Part shown: in pieces, positions 18,243 to 26,773 of the stretch
Numbering within the stretch: the first letter of the stretch is position 1
How the letters are laid out: each line of letters opens with the position of its first letter
Origin: Oceanobacter mangrovi
GTDB taxonomy: Bacteria > Pseudomonadota > Gammaproteobacteria > Pseudomonadales > Oceanobacteraceae
Direction: 5' to 3'
NCBI RefSeq assembly: GCF_019740315.1
Contig: NZ_JAHXZR010000003.1
Span: forward strand, 434,001-498,000
Length of the DNA stretch: 64,000 bases
Position numbers and translations under genes: made by a program
The notes under the pieces: generated by a model
The model's input: the letters and a program-made list of their open reading frames with translations, nothing else
Told to the model about the DNA's origin: nothing
Databases searched by the model: none

Positions 18243-19429
18243 TGGAAGCCTATATTCACGACTGGCTGCACCTGCTGGTGCGCCTGCTGCACGTGATCAC
18301 CGCCGTTGCCTGGATTGGCGCCTCGTTTTATTTCGTCTGGCTGGATAACTCACTGGAAACGCCGCCCAAAGAGAAAGCCGACAAGGGCATCAAGGGTGAC
18401 CTGTGGGCCATTCACGGCGGTGGTTTCTATGAAATCGCCAAGTACCGGAATGCTCCGGCGACGCTGCCAAAGCATCTGCACTGGTTTAAATGGGAAGCCT
18501 ATTCCACCTGGCTGACCGGTATGGCGCTGCTGATTGTGGTGTTCTACGTCGGTGCTCAAAGCTACATGATTGATAGCACCAAGGTTGACCTGACCAGCTG
18601 GCAGGCGATTGGCATTGGTGTTGGCTCATTGCTGCTCGGCTTTGGTTTCTACGAAGCCGCCTGTCGTACGCCACTGATCAAACACGATCTGGCCTTTGGC
18701 CTGGTGATGCTGGCATTCCTGACGGTGATGGCCTGGGCACTGAGTCAGGTGCTGGGCGACCGCGCGGCCTACATTCACATCGGTGCGATTATTGGCACCT
18801 GTATGGCTGGTAACGTGTTCAACACCATTATGCCGTCACAGCGGGTGATGGTAGAGGCGGCTGCCAAAGGAGAGACTCCGGACCCTTATTACGGCAATAA
18901 GGCCAAGTTGCGTTCAACCCACAACAACTACGCCACCATTCCGGTGGTGTTTATCATGCTCAGCAACCATTTCCCGATCACCTACGGCCATGAATACGGC
19001 TGGCTGATTCTGGCGGCATTGATCCTGACCGGTGCCTGGGCACGTCACTTCTTCAACCTGCGTCATCATGGCAAGACCAAACCAATGATTCTGGTATCTG
19101 CACTGGCTGCCTTTGTTGTTATCGCCTGGCTGGCCAAACCAGCAGAGCAGGCCGCTGCGGCAACCACTGACGGCCCACGGGTAACAGACGTTCAGGCGCT
19201 GTCGATTATTGGTGATCGCTGTACCGCCTGTCACAGTGCCAACGCCACCGACGACGTTTTCAAAGTGGCACCTGCCGGGGTGATGTTCGACAATCTCGAC
19301 CAGATCAAGGCCATGAAAGATCGTATTCTGGCGCGTTCGGTACATACCCACGATATGCCATTCCTCAACAAGACCCAAATGACCGACGATGAGAGGGCCG
19401 TGCTGGGACGCTGGCTGGAACAGCAATAA
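18242..19429 (+). CDS. puuD: membrane urate oxidase PuuD with C-terminal cytochrome c domain
   Basis: A 395-aa protein. It opens with the family region LVRLLHVITAVAWIGASFYFVWLDNSL, followed by about eight membrane segments up to residue 300. The C-terminal soluble domain has the haem c motif RCTACHSA and a later distal Met (HDMPFLNKTQM). PuuD-type enzymes oxidise urate to 5-hydroxyisourate and pass electrons to the respiratory chain instead of directly to oxygen. It is the last gene of the xdh operon. The genes for urate formation and for removal of the PuuD product precede it in the same transcript. Confidence 0.93.
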   Translation: MEAYIHDWLHLLVRLLHVITAVAWIGASFYFVWLDNSLETPPKEKADKGIKGDLWAIHGGGFYEIAKYRNAPATLPKHLHWFKWEAYSTWLTGMALLIVVFYVGAQSYMIDSTKVDLTSWQAIGIGVGSLLLGFGFYEAACRTPLIKHDLAFGLVMLAFLTVMAWALSQVLGDRAAYIHIGAIIGTCMAGNVFNTIMPSQRVMVEAAAKGETPDPYYGNKAKLRSTHNNYATIPVVFIMLSNHFPITYGHEYGWLILAALILTGAWARHFFNLRHHGKTKPMILVSALAAFVVIAWLAKPAEQAAAATTDGPRVTDVQALSIIGDRCTACHSANATDDVFKVAPAGVMFDNLDQIKAMKDRILARSVHTHDMPFLNKTQMTDDERAVLGRWLEQQ

Positions 19430-19491
19430 TCTTGTCTGGATAACCTGAAATTGGCAGACGGCTTTATGGCTGGTCGCTGATCAGGGCTGAG

Positions 19492-19549
19492 TAATTGACC
19501 AGGTGAATTGTCGGTTTTTTTCAGGCACTATTATTCGCTTGGTCAATTA
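19492..19549. promoter_or_regulatory. inverted TAATTGACCA arms before the Kelch lipoprotein gene
   Basis: TAATTGACCA (19492-19501) and TGGTCAATTA (19540-19549) are perfect 10-bp inverted arms 38 bp apart, 18 bp before the next start codon. Each arm contains TTGACCA, the half-site of RutR-like operators, but the spacing is not that of a single operator. It may be two half-sites bridged by looping, a hairpin, or chance. Confidence 0.4.
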
Positions 19550-19567
19550 TTGTAGGGAATAGAAAGA

Positions 19568-21070
19568 ATGAAAGGGAATTTATGCTGGTCGTATCTACGG
19601 TTTGCTGTATTGGCCGCAGCTGTAAGTTTGTCCGGGTGTGGCGGAAGCGGTTCAGATTCTACCGGAGATAATACCAATGTTGCCGATTCTATTGCTCCCG
19701 TCATTACGCTGATTGGCTCCGCTTCATTACCCGTTACTCTTGGCAGTGATTATGTTGACCAGGGAGCTTCCGCTCAAGACGATGTTGATGGCAATTTAAC
19801 GAGTGCCATCACTGTTTCCGGTGAAGTGGATACGAGTCAGGAAGGTCGTTACGAGTTGGTCTACAAGGTGTCAGATAGCGCGGGTAACCAGGCTTCTGTT
19901 TCTCGTATCATTACTGTACTTTCGTCGATTATGGTATTACGCGACAAGGATTTAACCTTGTATGAAAGCTACTACACACATTCATATGAATTGAATTTTG
20001 ATGATACATATGAGTTAGATCGTGTTCTTTCTATATCTGTCTCAGGTTTGTCGACTGCTCAGGAAACTGAAGATTTTAATCTTGTTGATTCTGAAATTAC
20101 TGTTCCTGCAGGTGAAAATACTGCATATCTCAGTCTTGAGATCCTGGATGATGATGACTATGAGGGTGAAGAGTCCATAGTCCTGGAAATTACGGATGGT
20201 TATGGTTTTTATAAAGAAATCTTTGTAACTCTCGATGATACAACCCAGCAACCAGTGGCCCATATGGGATTGGCCGGTGACTATTTTAATCCCGTTGCTA
20301 CCGTTGTTGGTGACTATATGATTGTTTCTGATGCTGGAGATGTTGAAAAATATGATCTTGTATCGGATCAGACAATCGAAAAAGTAGACTCTGATTATTC
20401 TCTCTCCGGTTATGCTGATGCGGCCTCATATAATGGCCAGCATTATGTATTTTCCGAAGGCGTTCTATATGAAATAGATGTAAACACGCTTTCCATTGAA
20501 AAGATATCTGAATCTCCGTGGTACCTCGAATGGACATCCGAAATTCAGGTGGTAGGTGATGAGCTGTTTGTTTTTGGTGGGCATGTTGAAGTTGATCAAT
20601 TTGGGGAAGCCAGTACAACCACCGTTACCTATAATTTTTTAAACGGAGTCTGGTCCCGAAAGCAAGGGATGAATCAGCAGCGATACGGTGGAGCATCTGC
20701 TGTTGTGGATGACAGTATCTATGTTTTTGGCGGTAATTATTCCTCGGATACTGCCGAGGTTTATGATATTTCGGCTAATGAATGGTCTTTTATCAGTTCC
20801 CTAAATTCCCTGGGGTCGTTTGATACAGCTGTACGTTCAGGGAAGTATATATATCTGATAATTTCTCAGGAAACCCGGACTCTTCAAATTCATAGATACG
20901 ATACCGAGAGTGATGTCTATCAGGATGTTCTTATGATTGGGGACTCTCAAAAATATCAGGATTCATTTATGTATAAGGGGAAGGTGTATGTTGTTGGTAA
21001 TGATTATTACAGTTTATTTGCGGCCAATACCTTGAGTTCCCTGTACATTGGTGATGACTACGTCTATTAA
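19568..21070 (+). CDS. lipoprotein with HYR/DUF5011, Calx-beta and Kelch-like repeats
   Basis: The 500-aa product has a lipoprotein signal with lipobox LSGC (about residue 24), then a Gly/Ser/Asp linker. Next comes an Ig-like DUF5011/HYR domain (IAPVITLIGSASLPVTLGSDYVDQGASAQDDVDG). A Calx-beta-like segment follows (NLVDSEITVPAGENTAYLSLEILDDDDYEGEESI). The C-terminal half has Kelch-type strands (DDSIYVFGGNYSSDTAEVYDI). It is probably anchored in the outer membrane and surface-exposed; no enzyme motif is visible. The gene is more AT-rich than its neighbours and unrelated to purines, which hints at acquisition. GGAATAGAAAG precedes the ATG, a weak site. Confidence 0.75.
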   Translation: MKGNLCWSYLRFAVLAAAVSLSGCGGSGSDSTGDNTNVADSIAPVITLIGSASLPVTLGSDYVDQGASAQDDVDGNLTSAITVSGEVDTSQEGRYELVYKVSDSAGNQASVSRIITVLSSIMVLRDKDLTLYESYYTHSYELNFDDTYELDRVLSISVSGLSTAQETEDFNLVDSEITVPAGENTAYLSLEILDDDDYEGEESIVLEITDGYGFYKEIFVTLDDTTQQPVAHMGLAGDYFNPVATVVGDYMIVSDAGDVEKYDLVSDQTIEKVDSDYSLSGYADAASYNGQHYVFSEGVLYEIDVNTLSIEKISESPWYLEWTSEIQVVGDELFVFGGHVEVDQFGEASTTTVTYNFLNGVWSRKQGMNQQRYGGASAVVDDSIYVFGGNYSSDTAEVYDISANEWSFISSLNSLGSFDTAVRSGKYIYLIISQETRTLQIHRYDTESDVYQDVLMIGDSQKYQDSFMYKGKVYVVGNDYYSLFAANTLSSLYIGDDYVY

Positions 21071-21126
21071 TTTTTATCTGAATATTGCGGTTGTTTGACG
21101 GCAAGCCAATAACCAGCAAACACTAA

Positions 21127-21162
21127 AAACGCCCTCTGCCGGCAGTTCGTCAGAGGGCGTTT
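21127..21162. terminator. bidirectional terminator between the Kelch gene and the MocR gene
   Basis: The 12-bp stem AAACGCCCTCTG / CAGAGGGCGTTT with a 12-nt loop lies between two convergent genes. A run of A on the left and T on the right allows use in both directions. Confidence 0.82.
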
Positions 21163-21169
21163 GCTATTA

Positions 21170-22537
21170 CTACCAATCAAACCTGTCTAATACCTGTTTG
21201 ACAGCCCTTAGTGCTACCTCCAGTTCTGCTATCTTCGGCGAGGCCAGTGCAATCCTGAGTGCATGGGGAATATGCTGGCTGATGGCGAATGGTTCGGCAC
21301 TGGAGACGGCGATATTTTGCTGTAGCAAGGCCGCCAGGATGGCATCGGCGCGAATCTCATTGCCGAGAGGTATCCACAGGCAATAGGAAGCTGGATGACT
21401 GATAAGGGTTATGCCTTCGAATATTTGCCGGGCAATTGCTTGTCTTTGAGCGGCATTTTGTCGTTTGGCCTGCTGCAGCTTCTCCAGCGTGCCATCTTCA
21501 ATCCACTGACAGGCCAGCCGGGTAACCAGGGCCGGGGTATTCCAGGTCGTCGCTCGAATCGCTCGTTCGATGTTTCGATACCAGCGTTTGCTCTGTTCGC
21601 ATTGCGGTGTTGGTGCAACCAGAAAACCGATCCGTAAGCCAGTGGCCAGGTTCTTGGATAGGCCCGTGATGTGGAACGTCCGTTCGGGAGCCAGGTTGAT
21701 CAGCGCAGGTGGCGGACTGGGATGCAGAAACGCATAGGCGGCGTCTTCCAGAATCAGCAGATCGTACTGGCGGGCAATCTCGACCAGTCTTGTCCGTGTG
21801 TGGCGGTCGAGTACCCAGCCTAACGGATTGTGTACCGTTGGAATGGTGTAGATCGCCTTGATGTCTCGCTGTTGGCAAAGTTTGTCGAGTGCCTGTAAAT
21901 CCGGGCCGTGGTACTCGTCTGTCTGTAATATCGGGATGGGAACCAGTTCGATATTAAACAGCTCCGCCGCGGCCTTGAAGCCGGAGTAGGTGAGGGAATC
22001 TGCTGCGATCACATCGCCGGGCCGGAATAACGCCATCAGAGCAAGACTTATACCGTGCTGGGCACCGCTGACAATAAACAGTGAATCTGCCTTTGCCTGT
22101 ACGCCCTGGCGTTGCAGGTAGTTGGCAATGATCAGTCGTTCGTGTGGGCGACCGGCATGGGGCTGGTATTTCAGAATGGCTTCCAGATCACCGGCGACAG
22201 ACAGTTGCCGCAGGGCTTCGCGTAACAACTGGGTCTGCTCTGGCAAAGCCGGGTTGTTGAAGTTGAGGTCGACCATATCACTGCTGACCACAGGCTGGTC
22301 GATGCCATGGGCGGCGGAAATATCCGGCTGTTTGACGAAGGTGCCACGGCCAGGCTCGCCGCTGATAAGCCCCATTGCTTCCAGTTCTGCATACACCCGA
22401 GAGGCCGTTACCAGCGCCATTTTATGTTGTCTGGCTAGCTGGCGGTGGGTTGGCAAGGCACTGCCGGGCGCAATGCGACCACTGCGAATATCGCCAGCCA
22501 GGCTATCAACTAATTGTTTGTAGCGTGCTTTGGCCAT
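21170..22537 (-). CDS. MocR/PdxR-family regulator (GntR HTH fused to aminotransferase-like domain)
   Basis: A 455-aa protein. The N-terminal winged helix is GntR-like (IRSGRIAPGSALPTHRQLARQHKMALVTASRVYAELEAMGLI, residues 16-58). A fold-type I aminotransferase domain follows, with the probable PLP lysine in HITGLSKNLATGLRIGF. Members sense PLP or amino-acid derivatives and often control a neighbouring divergent gene. Here the divergent neighbour is a DJ-1/PfpI protein 83 bp away, the most likely target. The ligand is unknown. Confidence 0.88.
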   Translation of the reverse strand: MAKARYKQLVDSLAGDIRSGRIAPGSALPTHRQLARQHKMALVTASRVYAELEAMGLISGEPGRGTFVKQPDISAAHGIDQPVVSSDMVDLNFNNPALPEQTQLLREALRQLSVAGDLEAILKYQPHAGRPHERLIIANYLQRQGVQAKADSLFIVSGAQHGISLALMALFRPGDVIAADSLTYSGFKAAAELFNIELVPIPILQTDEYHGPDLQALDKLCQQRDIKAIYTIPTVHNPLGWVLDRHTRTRLVEIARQYDLLILEDAAYAFLHPSPPPALINLAPERTFHITGLSKNLATGLRIGFLVAPTPQCEQSKRWYRNIERAIRATTWNTPALVTRLACQWIEDGTLEKLQQAKRQNAAQRQAIARQIFEGITLISHPASYCLWIPLGNEIRADAILAALLQQNIAVSSAEPFAISQHIPHALRIALASPKIAELEVALRAVKQVLDRFDW

Positions 22538-22620
22538 TCAATTGTATCCATGACAATTTTTTCTTTGTATTGATTGCTGCTAATAGCATAGCGGCTTCCA
22601 AAACCGAACATGGAGCTGCT

Positions 22621-23265
22621 ATGAATATTGCAATTTTGACCTTTGATGGCTTTAACGAACTGGATTCGTTGCTGGCGTTGGGAATTCTCAGGCAGGTGAA
22701 ATCGCCGGACTGGACGGTTTCTATCGCTTGTCCAACAGATACCGTTACGTCGATGAATGGTGTTGTGCTGCACTCTCAGATGAATTGGCAAGCGGTCTGT
22801 GAGGCCGATGTTGTACTGGTGGGCAGCGGTGTCAAAACCCGTGAAATCTGTGCCGATGAGCACTTGTTGCATAGTCTGAAAATGGATCCAGAGCGCCAGT
22901 TGATTGGTTCCCAGTGTTCAGGTGCTTTAGTGCTGGCCAGACTGGGTTTGCTGCCGGAGCGCGCAGCCAGTACCGATCTCACCACCAAACCCTGGGTTGA
23001 GGAAGCGGGTGTTGCAGTCGTTGAGCAGCCATTTTTTGCTGTCGGCAATGTGGCAACAGCCGGTGGTTGCCTGGCTTCCCAGTATCTGGCTGGCTGGGTG
23101 ATTGCCCGTCTCAAAGGTCTTGAAGCAGCTCGTCAGGCATTGCATTACGTTGCCCCGGTTGGGGAGAAAATTGCCTATGTTGAACGGGCAATCAGTCATA
23201 TCTCCCCCTATCTCCAGGATGTTGTTCGATCAGCTTGCCAGGCGGCAGAGCCTTCAATTCATTGA
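22621..23265 (+). CDS. DJ-1/PfpI family protein
   Basis: With start ATG 22621 (GGAG about 6 nt upstream) the product has 214 aa. MNIAILTFDGFNELDSL is the usual opening of the DJ-1/PfpI/isonitrile hydratase group, and GSQCSGALVLA holds the nucleophile-elbow Cys99. The group includes glyoxalases, chaperone-like proteins, isonitrile hydratases and regulators; nothing in this sequence selects among them. There is no HTH domain, so it is not a GlxA regulator. The longer frame from 22375 runs through the MocR gene and its promoter and is not used. Confidence 0.82.
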   Translation: MNIAILTFDGFNELDSLLALGILRQVKSPDWTVSIACPTDTVTSMNGVVLHSQMNWQAVCEADVVLVGSGVKTREICADEHLLHSLKMDPERQLIGSQCSGALVLARLGLLPERAASTDLTTKPWVEEAGVAVVEQPFFAVGNVATAGGCLASQYLAGWVIARLKGLEAARQALHYVAPVGEKIAYVERAISHISPYLQDVVRSACQAAEPSIH

Positions 23266-23526
23266 CTGGATGGTGTCGAAGTTTGCCAATTATTTGCGCA
23301 TTGGAGAAATTGTAACGATTCGTAATTAAATCATCCTTTTGGCTGATGGGATTGGCCGGGCTGGTTTCTATACTCGCCGACTTTATTTCGCTGGTTGGCG
23401 GGTGTTTTTGGCGTTTATATTCACTTGTTTGGGTGAATATTGACCAATTTGTTACTGAGATCTACTTCCTGATCGGATTGGTACGGCATCATAGGCAGCT
23501 GTCAGAAAGGTTAGGGAAAATCTGCT

Positions 23527-24156
23527 ATGAAGATTTTGTTGGTGGATGATCACCAGATGTTTGTCGACGGACTGCGCGGTATGTTGCTGGGTTCGTCAGA
23601 TCTGCAAGCCGAAGTTGAAGCCGTACACAATGGTCGTGATGCCCTGCAGCAGATGCTGGCGGTCGATTTTGATATTGCCCTGATCGATTTGCGCTTGCCT
23701 ATCATGGATGGCTTCAGCTTGCTGGAAGAGCTGGGCAGGCGTGAAAACCTGACCCCCGTTATTATTGTTTCTGCTTCTCGTGACCCGGACGATATTCGTC
23801 GTGCCAAATCTCTGGGAGCCATGAGTTTTATCCCCAAATCTTCTTCTGGCCAGCGTATTGTGCAAACGATTGAGGCTGTGCTGGCCGGCCAGCTGGTGTA
23901 CAGCGAAGAAACCGCTGAAGAGCAGGATTTGGCATCGTTATCCGATGAGCAGTGGGCTTCGCTGCATAATCTTACGCCGCGTCAGCTGGAAGTGTTGCGA
24001 CTGGTGCGCAAGGGGCTTTCCAATCTTGAAATTGCCGATCAGTTGCATCTGAGCCTGGCAACTGTCAAAACCCATCTCAGTGCCATCTTCATGGCGCTAG
24101 GGGCGAAGAGTCGCTCTGAATCCAGCAAGAAGGCTCACCAGTTGGGGCTCGACTGA
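23527..24156 (+). CDS. LuxR-family response regulator
   Basis: A 209-aa protein with a receiver domain (DDHQ acidic pair at Asp7-Asp8, phospho-acceptor Asp54 in ALIDLRLPIMDG, Lys in FIPKSSSG). A C-terminal LuxR HTH lies at about residues 148-205 (LTPRQLEVLRLVRKGLSNLEIADQLHLSLATVKTHL). The stop is followed 3 bp later by the hybrid kinase gene, its likely partner. An AGGG-type site lies 10-14 nt before the ATG. The target genes cannot be read from the sequence. Confidence 0.92.
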   Translation: MKILLVDDHQMFVDGLRGMLLGSSDLQAEVEAVHNGRDALQQMLAVDFDIALIDLRLPIMDGFSLLEELGRRENLTPVIIVSASRDPDDIRRAKSLGAMSFIPKSSSGQRIVQTIEAVLAGQLVYSEETAEEQDLASLSDEQWASLHNLTPRQLEVLRLVRKGLSNLEIADQLHLSLATVKTHLSAIFMALGAKSRSESSKKAHQLGLD

Positions 24157-24159
24157 TTG

Positions 24160-25956
24160 ATGTCGCTGAGATCCGCTGCTGACAAGCGCTCGAAACCAAC
24201 TTTCGATAGCGAGGTTGAAGCAGAAAAAATCCGCATTGTGCAACGTAACACGCCGCTGATTTTGCTCGGTAACCTGTTTGGCAGCATGCCGCTGTTGATT
24301 ATTTTTTGGGAGCAACGCCACGCGAATTCCGTGCTGCTATGGGAAGGCGCACTGGTCGCTCTGCTGGCCCTGCGGCTGTTGCATTTCTTGTGGCATAAAC
24401 CGCAATTGGCGGAGGCGGCTGGCACTGATGAGCTGCGTGGGTATGACCGCCAGCAGATGCTGTTGATCTTGTTGACTGGTTTTATCTGGGGCGCAGCCGG
24501 CTGGCACTTCTTTGATGCCAATGAAATCAAGAACGTCTCTTTCCTGATTCTGACCTTTGTCAGCATGATCGCTGGCAGTCTGGTATCGCTGTCGTCACGA
24601 CCGCTGTCCTATATGCTGTTTGCAGCCGCCCTGATGACACCGCTGATTGCCCGCATGGTGCTGGCTCAGGAGGAGTTTTATAACTGGATGGGCTTTGGTG
24701 CAACGGTGTATTTACTGGCGACCTTTGGTTTCAGTCGCACTATTCACCGGGTTATGGATCGTTCAATTCAGCTGCAATATGAAAACCTCGATCTGATCGA
24801 AGACCTGCGTCAGCAAACCGAGCGGGCCAACGCCGCCAGCCTCGAAAAGTCGCGTTTTTTTGCCGCCGCCAGCCACGACTTGCGCCAGCCGTTGCAGGCG
24901 ATTGGTCTTTACAGTGAGTCGCTGGCGGGTCAGCTGAATACGGTTGAACAGCACAAGGGCTTGCGAAATATCCAACAGGGCGTGGATTCATTACATGAAT
25001 TGCTGGATGCCCTGTTCGACGTGTCCCGACTGGATTCCGGCATAGTGACAGTGAGTCGCCAGAACTTCCGGCTCGACGATATTATCGGCAAGCTGGAAAG
25101 CCAGTTTGCACTGGAAGCGCGGCTCAAGGGGCTGGATTTCCAGCTCGCTTGCAACAATCTGACGGTAGATTCAGACCCGGTGTTGCTGGAGCGGGTGCTT
25201 ACCAATCTGCTGGTGAATGCCTTTCGTTATACCGATAGAGGAGGCGTTACGGTTGATACCGAGCTACTGGACAACCAGCTTGTGCAGCTGCATATCCGTG
25301 ACACCGGCGTGGGTATTTCGTCTGATGATCTCAAGCGTATTTTTGATGAGTTCTTTCAGGTGCATAACCCGGAACGCGATCGTCGCCACGGTCTGGGTCT
25401 GGGGCTGGCGATTGTGCGACGCATCATGGCCATGCTCGATCATCCGTTAGATGTGCAGTCCAGTCCGGGGCTGGGAACCACTTTTACGCTGACACTGCCA
25501 TTGGCTGCCTCATTGCCGCAGCCCGTTGTTGCTGATCGCGGCATCAGCCTGACAGAGGATATTTTCACCGGCCTGAAAGTGCTGGTGGTGGATAACGAAA
25601 TGGTGATTGTCGACGCCATGAAGGAGTTACTGCACTCCTGGGGCAGCATTTGCCATGGCTTTATCAGTTCCGGGGCGGCACTGGAGGCGATAGAACAGGG
25701 CTTGCAGCCAGATCTGCTGCTGGTGGACTACCGGATGCCGGGGATTGCCAATGGCTGTGATCTGGTGGCACAGATTCATCAGCATTTGCCGCAGCTGCCA
25801 GCACTGATCATCACCGGTGATACCAGCCCTGAGGTGGTGGAGGAAATCAGCTCCCGCAAGCTGGGGTTTATGCACAAGCCGATCAAACCGGCACGCCTCA
25901 GAATCAAGGCGTCCCGGATGCTGGCGAAGTACCAGACCGAAGCCAGCAGCCGCTGA
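24160..25956 (+). CDS. membrane hybrid sensor histidine kinase with C-terminal receiver
   Basis: The 598-aa product has about six hydrophobic helices in residues 25-200 and then a coiled linker. The HisKA box ASHDLRQPLQAIGLY carries phospho-acceptor His239. The HATPase domain has N box LTNLLVNAFRYT, then GVGI and GLGLGLAIVRR. The C-terminal receiver has Asp523 in LLLVDYRMPG. This arrangement, with the HDLRQPL box and a LuxR regulator partner, recalls the kinases linked to quinoprotein and alcohol metabolism in pseudomonads, but the resemblance is only architectural. ATG 24160 is chosen over the adjoining TTG 24157. The sensing part is membrane-embedded with no large periplasmic domain. Confidence 0.9.
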   Translation: MSLRSAADKRSKPTFDSEVEAEKIRIVQRNTPLILLGNLFGSMPLLIIFWEQRHANSVLLWEGALVALLALRLLHFLWHKPQLAEAAGTDELRGYDRQQMLLILLTGFIWGAAGWHFFDANEIKNVSFLILTFVSMIAGSLVSLSSRPLSYMLFAAALMTPLIARMVLAQEEFYNWMGFGATVYLLATFGFSRTIHRVMDRSIQLQYENLDLIEDLRQQTERANAASLEKSRFFAAASHDLRQPLQAIGLYSESLAGQLNTVEQHKGLRNIQQGVDSLHELLDALFDVSRLDSGIVTVSRQNFRLDDIIGKLESQFALEARLKGLDFQLACNNLTVDSDPVLLERVLTNLLVNAFRYTDRGGVTVDTELLDNQLVQLHIRDTGVGISSDDLKRIFDEFFQVHNPERDRRHGLGLGLAIVRRIMAMLDHPLDVQSSPGLGTTFTLTLPLAASLPQPVVADRGISLTEDIFTGLKVLVVDNEMVIVDAMKELLHSWGSICHGFISSGAALEAIEQGLQPDLLLVDYRMPGIANGCDLVAQIHQHLPQLPALIITGDTSPEVVEEISSRKLGFMHKPIKPARLRIKASRMLAKYQTEASSR

Positions 25957-25986
25957 CAGGTTGCTGCTGTCGGTCGTCTGCAGCGA

Positions 25987-26640
25987 TCAGCCCGGCCGAA
26001 TACCACATCCGTTGAGGATGATATGCGTCAGAGTGGTGGTGGCCCTTTCATAATCTTCCGGGCTCATTTCCGGCTTGTTAAGCGCTGAAGTGATCTGGAA
26101 GTTGAAGTCGGCGTAATGCTGGGTGCTGGACCACAGCAAAAAGATCATGTGAGTCGGATCAACTTCGGCGTCCATCTTGCCGCGTCGTTGCCATTCGCGG
26201 AACACTTCCAGACGGGAGTTGAACCATTCGACGTAAGGGCCACTGAAATAGCCCTCCAGATTCGGACCACCGCTGATGATTTCACTGGCGAAGATGCGTG
26301 ATGCCAGCGGGTGTTTCCAGGAAAACTCGATCTTCTGACGAATATAGCGTTGCAGGCATTCATACGGGTCATCGTCAGCGGTCATGCGGCTGAGGCTGCT
26401 GTCCCACAAATCGATGATGTCGCTCAGTACCGCCAGATACAGGCCCAGCTTGTTCTTGAAGTAGTAGTGAATATTGGCTTTTGGCAAATCCGCCCGTCTG
26501 GCGATTTCGCGCATGCTGGCGCCTTTGAAGCCAAATGCAGCAAATTCCTGCTCGGCGGCGGCGATGATCACTTTTTCGTTACGCTGACGGATGTCGCCAG
26601 CCGGTTTCTCATTACGATGAGAGGCGATATTTAATGGCAT
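25987..26640 (-). CDS. RutR-family TetR regulator, probable regulator of the purine island
   Basis: A 217-aa TetR protein. The HTH is AFGFKGASMREIARRADLPKANIHYYFKNKLGLYLAVL. The C-terminal half tracks E. coli RutR closely, including LWSSTQHYADFNFQ and an end like HIILNGCGIRPG (RutR: WASTQHYADF, RIIIEGIRPR). RutR binds TTGACCANNTGGTCAA and is released by uracil; here the ligand may be a purine or an intermediate. Seven matching palindromes stand before purine genes in this window. ATG 26640 is preferred to an in-frame TTG at 26661, although neither has a strong binding site. The gene has no such palindrome before it, so it may not control itself. It is separated from xanP by a terminator. Confidence 0.85.
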   Translation of the reverse strand: MPLNIASHRNEKPAGDIRQRNEKVIIAAAEQEFAAFGFKGASMREIARRADLPKANIHYYFKNKLGLYLAVLSDIIDLWDSSLSRMTADDDPYECLQRYIRQKIEFSWKHPLASRIFASEIISGGPNLEGYFSGPYVEWFNSRLEVFREWQRRGKMDAEVDPTHMIFLLWSSTQHYADFNFQITSALNKPEMSPEDYERATTTLTHIILNGCGIRPG

Positions 26641-26697
26641 GGATCTGTCGGGTTTATACAAAGATGAGGCATTGTAGCCTTAAACACTCCAGAGCCG

Positions 26698-26717
26698 AAA
26701 AAGCCGCCCGAAGGCGG
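26698..26717 (-). terminator. terminator after xanP (minus strand)
   Basis: Read on the minus strand: CCGCC-TTCG-GGCGG followed by CTTTTT, a stem closed by a stable UUCG loop plus a U run. It lies 57 bp after the xanP stop and separates xanP from the regulator gene. Confidence 0.85.
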
Positions 26718-26773
26718 TAAAGTCGGGGTTGGCAAAGGTGATCACACCCTTGCCATCAGCAACCCGATTCGGA

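Noticed and set aside
23441-23454. TGACCAATTTGTTA before the response regulator as an eighth RutR-like site
   Set aside because: The right arm has two mismatches and the gene is not part of purine metabolism; it is weaker than any accepted site.
23346-23549. A 67-codon plus-strand frame before the response regulator
   Set aside because: It overlaps the start of the response regulator in another frame and has no ribosome binding site.
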